Assembly: GCF_003261635.1 (NCBI RefSeq)
Contig: NZ_QFXK01000005.1
Location: forward strand, 1-64,000
Reading direction: 5' to 3'
DNA from: Kribbella monticola
Lineage (GTDB): Bacteria > Actinomycetota > Actinomycetes > Propionibacteriales > Kribbellaceae
Length of the DNA: 64,000 nt
Below the pieces are notes generated by a model. It saw only the letters and a list, made by a program, of their open reading frames with translations, had not been told where the DNA came from and made no database searches. Shown here in pieces: positions 60,654 to 64,000 of this stretch. Position numbers and translations under genes: made by a program. The first letter of the stretch is position 1. Every line of letters starts with the position of its first letter.

Positions 60654-61522
60654 CCCTTCACCCCCGCGTCTCCCACTCCCCGGATGACGTGCCGCTGGAA
60701 GAGGCCGTAGATGATCAGCAACGGCAGGCCACCGAGCACGGCCGAGGCCATGATCTGCGCATACCGCAGACCGTAGGAGCCCTGGACGTTCGCCAGCCCG
60801 ACCGGGATCGTCATCATCGACGGGTCGGTGGTGACGATGAACGGCCAGAGGAAGTTGTTCCAGGCACCGATGAAGGTGAAGATGGCGACGGCGCCGAGGA
60901 TCGGCCGTGACATCGGCACCATGACACTCCAGACGATCCGCAGCCGGTTCGCTCCGTCGACCCGGGCTGCGTCCTCGTAATCACGCGGTACGCCGTCGAA
61001 GAACTTCTTCAGGACGAAGACCATCACCGGCGCGACCACCTGCGGCAGAACGACACCCCAGTACGTGTCGACGAGTCGCAGCGTGGTCATCTCGGCGAAC
61101 AACGGCACGATCAGGACTTGCGGCGGCACCAGGATTCCGGCGACCAGGAGCCCGAACAGCACCTTCCGGCCCGGAAAGGTGGTCCGGGAGAAACCGTACG
61201 CGGCCAGCACCGAGACCAGCAGGGTCAAGGCGGTTACCAGGACCGCCACGATCGTGCTGTTCAGGAACCAGCGCAGGATCGATCCCTGTTCGAGAACGCT
61301 CCGGTAGGCGGCCGAGGTCGGATCGATGGGGAACCAGGTGATCGGCGTCCGGGTGGTCTCCGGCTCCGGCTTGAGGGACGTGTCGAGTGCCCACAGCAGC
61401 GGCACCAGCCAGAGCAGGGCGAGCAGCGCCGCTCCAGCGATCAGGGCGACCTTGGCGAAGGTGAATCTCGGTTGCACCGGTCCACTCACCGCCGGCCGCA
61501 ACGAGATGGCCTGGGCTGTCAT
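60650..61522 (-). CDS. Sugar ABC transporter permease (CUT1, MalG-like), arabinan operon
   Basis: 290 residues from the ATG at 61522, overlapping the other permease's stop (ATGA). Six helices, first at VALIAGAALLALLWLVPLLW. The coupling motif is RDYEDAARVDGANRLRIVWS near 185. FTFIGAWNNFLWPFIVT near 226 is MalG-type. It probably transports arabino-oligosaccharide with its partners. Confidence 0.93.
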   Translation of the reverse strand: MTAQAISLRPAVSGPVQPRFTFAKVALIAGAALLALLWLVPLLWALDTSLKPEPETTRTPITWFPIDPTSAAYRSVLEQGSILRWFLNSTIVAVLVTALTLLVSVLAAYGFSRTTFPGRKVLFGLLVAGILVPPQVLIVPLFAEMTTLRLVDTYWGVVLPQVVAPVMVFVLKKFFDGVPRDYEDAARVDGANRLRIVWSVMVPMSRPILGAVAIFTFIGAWNNFLWPFIVTTDPSMMTIPVGLANVQGSYGLRYAQIMASAVLGGLPLLIIYGLFQRHVIRGVGDAGVKG

Positions 61523-62472
61523 CGAAGGTCCTCCTTGCGGCCGGAGAAGAGCTTGAACTGCGCGATCGAGACGATCACGATCACGACGAAGAACAGGTAG
61601 GAGATGGCCGAGGCGTAGCCGATCCGGTAGCTGGTGAAGCCGCTCTCGTAGATGTACTGGATGATCGGCCGGGTGCTGAAGTTCGGGCCGCCGACGGTCA
61701 TCAGGTAGATCTGGTCGAAGATCTTCAGTGACGCGACCAGTTGCAGTACGACGATCAGTCCGGTGGTCCGGCTCAGCAGGGGCAGCGTGATGCGGAAGAG
61801 TTTCTGCCGGTCGCCGGCCCCGTCGATCGCGGCGGCTTCGTAGAGGTGCTCCGGAATCCCTTGCAGGGCAGCCAGATACAGCAGGAAGTTGAAGCCGACC
61901 GTCCACCAGACGGTGGTGATCACGACGGCGAGCATCGCACGGTTCTCGGTGTTCAGCCAGTCGATCTCGGCGAAGCCGGCCGACGTCAGCAGGCCGTTCA
62001 CCAAGCCGAAGCCCGGCTGGTAGATCCAGACCCAGATCAGGGTGACCACCGTCGCCGGCAGGACGAACGGCGCGAAGTAGGCGAACCGGAGGAACCAGCC
62101 GAACACTCCGGTCCGGTTCGCCAGCAACGCCATCACTAGCGCGGTCAGGACCAGTGGTGGGGTGCTCATCGCGGTGAACACCAACGTGTTCTTCAGCGAC
62201 GACCAGACGGCGGGATCGTGGAAGACCTCGCGCCAGTTGGCCAGCCCGAGGAACTCACCGCCGACGCCGGCCAGGCTCTTGTTGAAGAAGCTGTTCCACA
62301 GTCCGCTCAGCGTCGGCCAGAGTAGGAAGAATCCGAACAGCACCAGGAACGGGGCGACGAACAGCAGTCCGCCCCACTTCTCCGTCCACGGCTGCCCGGT
62401 CGGCGTACGAGGGCTGGCGGTCGACGTACTGCTGCTCCCGGTCGGCGTACGGGGGCTGGTTTGCACGGCCAT
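61519..62472 (-). CDS. Sugar ABC transporter permease (CUT1, MalF-like), arabinan operon
   Basis: 317 residues. The N-terminus contains a duplicated SPRTPTG segment (residues 6-12 and 20-26) that the DNA repeats directly near 62400 and 62442. Six helices follow, first at GLLFVAPFLVLFGFFLLWP. The coupling motif is HLYEAAAIDGAGDRQKLFRI near 213. DQIYLMTVGGPNFSTRPI near 258 is typical of MalF-type subunits. It sits 12 bp after the binding-protein gene. Confidence 0.93.
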   Translation of the reverse strand: MAVQTSPRTPTGSSSTSTASPRTPTGQPWTEKWGGLLFVAPFLVLFGFFLLWPTLSGLWNSFFNKSLAGVGGEFLGLANWREVFHDPAVWSSLKNTLVFTAMSTPPLVLTALVMALLANRTGVFGWFLRFAYFAPFVLPATVVTLIWVWIYQPGFGLVNGLLTSAGFAEIDWLNTENRAMLAVVITTVWWTVGFNFLLYLAALQGIPEHLYEAAAIDGAGDRQKLFRITLPLLSRTTGLIVVLQLVASLKIFDQIYLMTVGGPNFSTRPIIQYIYESGFTSYRIGYASAISYLFFVVIVIVSIAQFKLFSGRKEDLR

Positions 62473-62484
62473 GATCTGCTCCCG

Positions 62485-63789
62485 TTAGACAGGGGACGGG
62501 GTGTCGAGAAGCTTCTGGACGGCGGCTTTGAACTGATCGAGTGCCTGCCGCGGGCTGGACTGGCCGGAGAACACTCCGGAGAACGCGGCACCGGCCTCGT
62601 TCTGCAGTTGGGCACCCGATCCGCTGAACCAGGCATCGGGATCCAGCAGCACATGATTCGCCGCGTCGCGATAGTCCGCTTGAGGCCGCAGTGCGAGGTA
62701 TTCGGCGCTGGTGGCGACCGGCTGGTACGCCGGGATGTGCCCGCCCTCGGCCCACTCGACGCTGTGCTTCAACATCCAGGCGATGTATTCGACGGTGGCC
62801 TGGGTACTGGCCGCGCTCCGGCCGTTCTGGTGCGGCATCACGAACGTATGCGCATCACCCGCGCAGGCCGGCACGTCGTACACCTGGGGGAACGGCGCCA
62901 TCCCGAACTTCATCTTCGCGGTCTCGTACGTCGTCACCTCCCACTCGCCGTTGAAGCTCAGCCCCGCGTCACCGTTGGTGAACATCGCGACCAGGGCCGC
63001 GTACGGCGAGGAGCGCGGGACGAGGCCGTCGGCGGCGAGTTTCGCCATCAATTGCAGGGCTTCCAGGGCTTTGGCGTCGTCGAGCGCCAGCCGCGTTCCC
63101 GACTCGTCGAAGAACCGGCCTTCCAGCTGGCCGTAGAGCGTCCACCACAGTCGCCACGGATTGGTCGTCTCGACCGAGGCCGCGAACTTTCCGGTTGTCT
63201 CCTTGACCGCCTTCATCGTCTCGATCAGCGCATCGACACCTTTGATCGTCTTGATCCGCCCGTCGGGCCCGAGCAAACCGGCCCGCCGGCAGATGTCGGT
63301 GTTGTAGTAGAGGACGAACGGGTGCTGGTCGAGCGGTACGGCGTACAGCTTGTCGTCGATCAGACAGCGGTCCCAGGTCTGGGGCAGGAAGTCGGACGAG
63401 TTGATGCCCGCCGCACTGAGCCGGTCGAGTGGGATCGGGTCGAGCAGGGTGGTCGGGCTGAAACCCCGTAGCCGGGAGAGATGGAGCGTGGCCACCTCGG
63501 GCGCCCGGCCGCCGGCCGCGGACATCGCGAGCTTGGTGTAGAACGGCGGGCCCCAGGCCAGCGTGTGCGCCTCGAAGGCGATGTCCTTGCGTTCGGCAAC
63601 GAATTGCCGGTGGATCTGGAGCAGCCGGGCGCCGTCGCCGCCCCCGAAGAGGTTCCACTCGCGGACCCGGGCCGGGCCGCTCGTCGCGCCGCAGCCCGGC
63701 AGTGCGAGCGCGCCGGTCAGGCCGAGCGCACCGGCCAGGACCCGGCGTCTGGTCGGGCCCGGTCGAGGGGACGCTGGATGGTTGGGCAT
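62485..63789 (-). CDS. Sugar-binding lipoprotein, arabinan operon
   Basis: 434 residues from the ATG at 63789 (GGAAGGGA upstream). The signal PTRRRVLAGALGLTGALALP ends in a lipobox with the Cys of LPGCGAT near 33, and has a twin-arginine motif. The binding fold reads VREWNLFGGGDGARLLQIHR, VPLDQHPFVLYYNTDICRRA near 140 and SFNGEWEVTTYE near 272. It is family 1 (CUT1). The GH43 and GH51 partners suggest arabino-oligosaccharide as ligand. It is the first gene behind the palindrome at 63815-63832. Confidence 0.93.
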   Translation of the reverse strand: MPNHPASPRPGPTRRRVLAGALGLTGALALPGCGATSGPARVREWNLFGGGDGARLLQIHRQFVAERKDIAFEAHTLAWGPPFYTKLAMSAAGGRAPEVATLHLSRLRGFSPTTLLDPIPLDRLSAAGINSSDFLPQTWDRCLIDDKLYAVPLDQHPFVLYYNTDICRRAGLLGPDGRIKTIKGVDALIETMKAVKETTGKFAASVETTNPWRLWWTLYGQLEGRFFDESGTRLALDDAKALEALQLMAKLAADGLVPRSSPYAALVAMFTNGDAGLSFNGEWEVTTYETAKMKFGMAPFPQVYDVPACAGDAHTFVMPHQNGRSAASTQATVEYIAWMLKHSVEWAEGGHIPAYQPVATSAEYLALRPQADYRDAANHVLLDPDAWFSGSGAQLQNEAGAAFSGVFSGQSSPRQALDQFKAAVQKLLDTPSPV

Positions 63790-63814
63790 GGCGGTTCCCT
63801 TCCGGCCGGGCGGC

Positions 63815-63832
63815 TTCTACACCGGTGTAGAA
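63815..63832. promoter_or_regulatory. Perfect 18-bp palindrome, LacI-type operator of the arabinan operon
   Basis: TTCTACACCGGTGTAGAA with a central CG, 26 bases before the binding-protein ATG. The end of a LacI-type gene lies just upstream (63887-64000), the natural regulator. Confidence 0.85.
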
Positions 63833-63886
63833 CGGATCATGCCCGGGCGTCACCCACGCCGTCAAGAGCGCGAAAGGCGTTGCTGG

Positions 63887-64000
63887 TCAGGAAATGTGAA
63901 CGCGAACACCCGCGGTCGACTCGCGGACGTTCAGCGCGTACTGCGCGACGATCTCCCGGTACGCCGAGGTGTCGCCGGACATCCGCGCGACCAGCAGGTC
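63887..64000 (-). CDS. C-terminal end of a LacI family regulator (cut by window edge)
   Basis: The last 37 residues are visible, ending at a TGA at 63887-63889. DLLVARMSGDTSAYREIVAQ and YALNVRESTA match the LacI-family C-terminus: compare LVIRESTA in the LacI gene at 50827. It is read in the same direction as the arabinan operon and is its likely repressor, acting at 63815-63832. Everything upstream lies outside the window. Confidence 0.8.
   Translation of the reverse strand, partial: DLLVARMSGDTSAYREIVAQYALNVRESTAGVRVHIS

Overview
This is high-GC actinobacterial DNA. Most codons end in G or C, GTG starts and 4-base start/stop overlaps are common, and the gene families (NrtR, RskA, DipZ, MPT83-like fasciclin, GH51, two LacI-controlled sugar ABC operons) are typical of soil Actinobacteria. 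The overall style is closest to Kribbella or a related member of the Propionibacteriales. That placement is an inference from gene content, not a database result. I saw no rRNA or tRNA genes, insertion sequence or CRISPR array.

Layout. 1-1.1 kb: the 5' part of a DoxX-like gene and an Acg-type nitroreductase that looks internally deleted. 1.1-18.3 kb: a minus-strand Tc-toxin operon with a fused TcB-TcC cocoon/toxin (2543 aa), a giant TcA-like pore/receptor subunit (3033 aa) and a small MNT nucleotidyltransferase. 18.4-24.6 kb: a redox/envelope cluster with a His-rich protein, DUF4331 protein, small Tat protein, RskA-type anti-sigma factor, MPT83-like fasciclin lipoprotein and DipZ. Three promoters here share CCATCC-N16/17-CGAA, which matches the mycobacterial SigK promoter as I remember it, yet no sigK gene is present. 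24.7-27.9 kb: divergent nrtR and nadA-nadB. 28-33.4 kb: LysR regulator, quinone oxidoreductase, hydrolase, MFS exporter and lipoprotein. 33.5-37.6 kb: a frameshifted small secreted peptide gene, a TrmB/LuxR regulator and a frameshifted LuxR-ATPase regulator. 37.7-43.5 kb: DoxX plus BBE oxidoreductase, a two-component system and two membrane proteins.

43.5-51.8 kb: a LacI regulator divergent from a five-gene sugar operon (binding protein, two permeases, GH2, lectin-bearing beta-propeller hydrolase that resembles GH93), with two perfect TTGCAACGTTGCAA operators between them. 51.9-57.8 kb: P-loop protein, vanadium-type haloperoxidase, then an ECF sigma factor with Rieske, cupredoxin, phosphoesterase and membrane-protein genes. 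Three copies of an 18-bp element GTAAC(C/T)CC-N2-CGCCTAT(T/C) mark this cluster and suggest one regulon. 58.1-64 kb: an arabinan/arabinose operon (binding protein, two permeases, GH43, GH51) behind a perfect 18-bp palindrome, with the end of a second LacI regulator at the window edge.

The strongest candidates for something undescribed are the SigK-like regulon without an adjacent sigK, the ECF/Rieske regulon element, and the Tc toxin with an unrecognised C-terminal effector and a linked MNT protein.
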